NCBI GenBank assembly: GCA_020201235.1
Contig: JAIVHD010000303.1
Span: forward strand, 1-6,415
Length of the DNA: 6,415 nucleotides
From: Lysobacteraceae bacterium
Lineage (GTDB): Bacteria > Pseudomonadota > Gammaproteobacteria > Xanthomonadales > Wenzhouxiangellaceae
Direction of reading: 5' to 3'
The translations under genes were made by a program, and so were the position numbers. How positions within the stretch are numbered: position 1 is the first letter of the stretch; each line of letters begins with the position of its first letter. Shown piece by piece: positions 6,161 through 6,415 of the stretch. The notes under the pieces were generated by a model. It had not been told where the DNA came from. It saw only the letters and a list, made by a program, of their open reading frames with translations, and did no database searches.

Positions 6161-6415
6161 CGCCGGCATAAGTCGGTGGTAGATCAAGCGGTGTAATTCC
6201 GCGATCTGGAAAGGGTTAGCGCCCCGTCAGGGTCCCTGGGAAGACTGGGCAGGCCGCTGTGACTTCGCCACAGAGCGAAGGGCAAGCAATGCGTGCCAGA
6301 GGGTCTACCATCGAAATTGCATGGTGGCGGGCCCCGCTTTGAAGAGCTAGAATAACTTCTGGCGGGGGTGTGGCCAATGGGGTCGGTGGCCGGTTTTCCG
6401 GTTCGCTCGATCTTG
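6161..6415 (+). ncRNA. Candidate structured RNA (possibly IscB-type omega RNA / HEARO); open at right edge
   Basis: No ORF with family features covers this stretch, yet it folds strongly. A 10-bp long-range stem pairs CGGTGGTAGA (6174-6183) with TCTACCATCG (6304-6313), one G.T pair. Inside lie GCGG/CCGC (6188-6191 and 6199-6202, loop of seven), with GATC/GATC below it across an AA bulge and competing with the last pairs of the long stem; CTGTG/CACAG (6257-6261 and 6269-6273); and GGCA/TGCC (6281-6284 and 6294-6297). Beyond it lie CCCCGC/GCGGGG (6332-6337 and 6362-6367), enclosing GAAG/CTTC, and GGCCGG/CCGGTT with a TTTT loop (6388-6403). A multibranched RNA ending close to a downstream gene is the layout of HEARO (IscB omega RNA), group II intron and retron loci. 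The strand is inferred from the closing order of helices and is not certain; the gene that would settle it is outside the window. Confidence 0.5.

Noticed and set aside
6205..6300. Cobalamin riboswitch, because of GGGAAGACTGGGCAGG-like bases
   Set aside because: The conserved B12 box and the order of the surrounding conserved blocks are missing.
1..6415. CRISPR array
   Set aside because: No regularly spaced direct repeats of suitable length; the 19-bp repeat occurs only twice and 5.6 kb apart.

Overview
The window looks like an accessory, decaying stretch of a GC-rich proteobacterial genome, probably gammaproteobacterial. That guess rests on protein style and base composition and is not a firm assignment. 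Most genes are fragments joined at abrupt breakpoints, as expected of a recombination hot spot or island. The genes that look intact are a 40-residue hydrophobic small protein at the left and a 237-residue lipoprotein at the right.

Left end (1-500): the first codons of a leftward gene, possibly a tyrosine integrase. Next to it is a compact rightward unit with a near-consensus sigma70 promoter, a leader carrying a tRNA T-arm-like stem-loop, a strong ribosome binding site, a 40-codon ORF with a signal-peptide-like sequence, and a textbook intrinsic terminator. This unit is AT-rich compared with the rest.

500-1127: a relict IS3-family transposase (orfB) interrupted by a 194-bp miniature inverted-repeat element flanked by a 5-bp target duplication. 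Removing the element and one duplication restores the transposase frame.

1128-4321: a leftward PAS-GAF sensor cut off by the IS3 relict and carrying an in-frame amber codon. It is divergent from a rightward series: a PAP2 phosphatase without its third motif, a DUF1206 membrane protein without its N-terminus, and an MFS/BT1-like transporter with two mutually compensating single-base frameshifts. The PAP2 and DUF1206 genes are joined out of frame by what looks like a deletion.

4322-5202: the signal peptide and about 12 mature residues of an exported protein run directly into an inverted, 3'-truncated VIT1/CCC1-family iron/manganese transporter gene. That gene has a one-base frameshift and a probable Trp-to-amber change.

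5203-6415: an intact leftward lipoprotein of unknown function, then a non-coding tail. The tail holds a second copy of a 19-bp sequence also found at 482-500, followed by about 250 bases that fold into nested hairpins closed by a 10-bp long-range stem. This is the best candidate for an interesting system: a structured RNA that could lie upstream of a gene just beyond the window. An IscB-type omega RNA (HEARO), a group II intron or a retron are the families to test.

No CRISPR array, rRNA or complete tRNA was seen. The genes do not form one pathway; what they share is decay and rearrangement.
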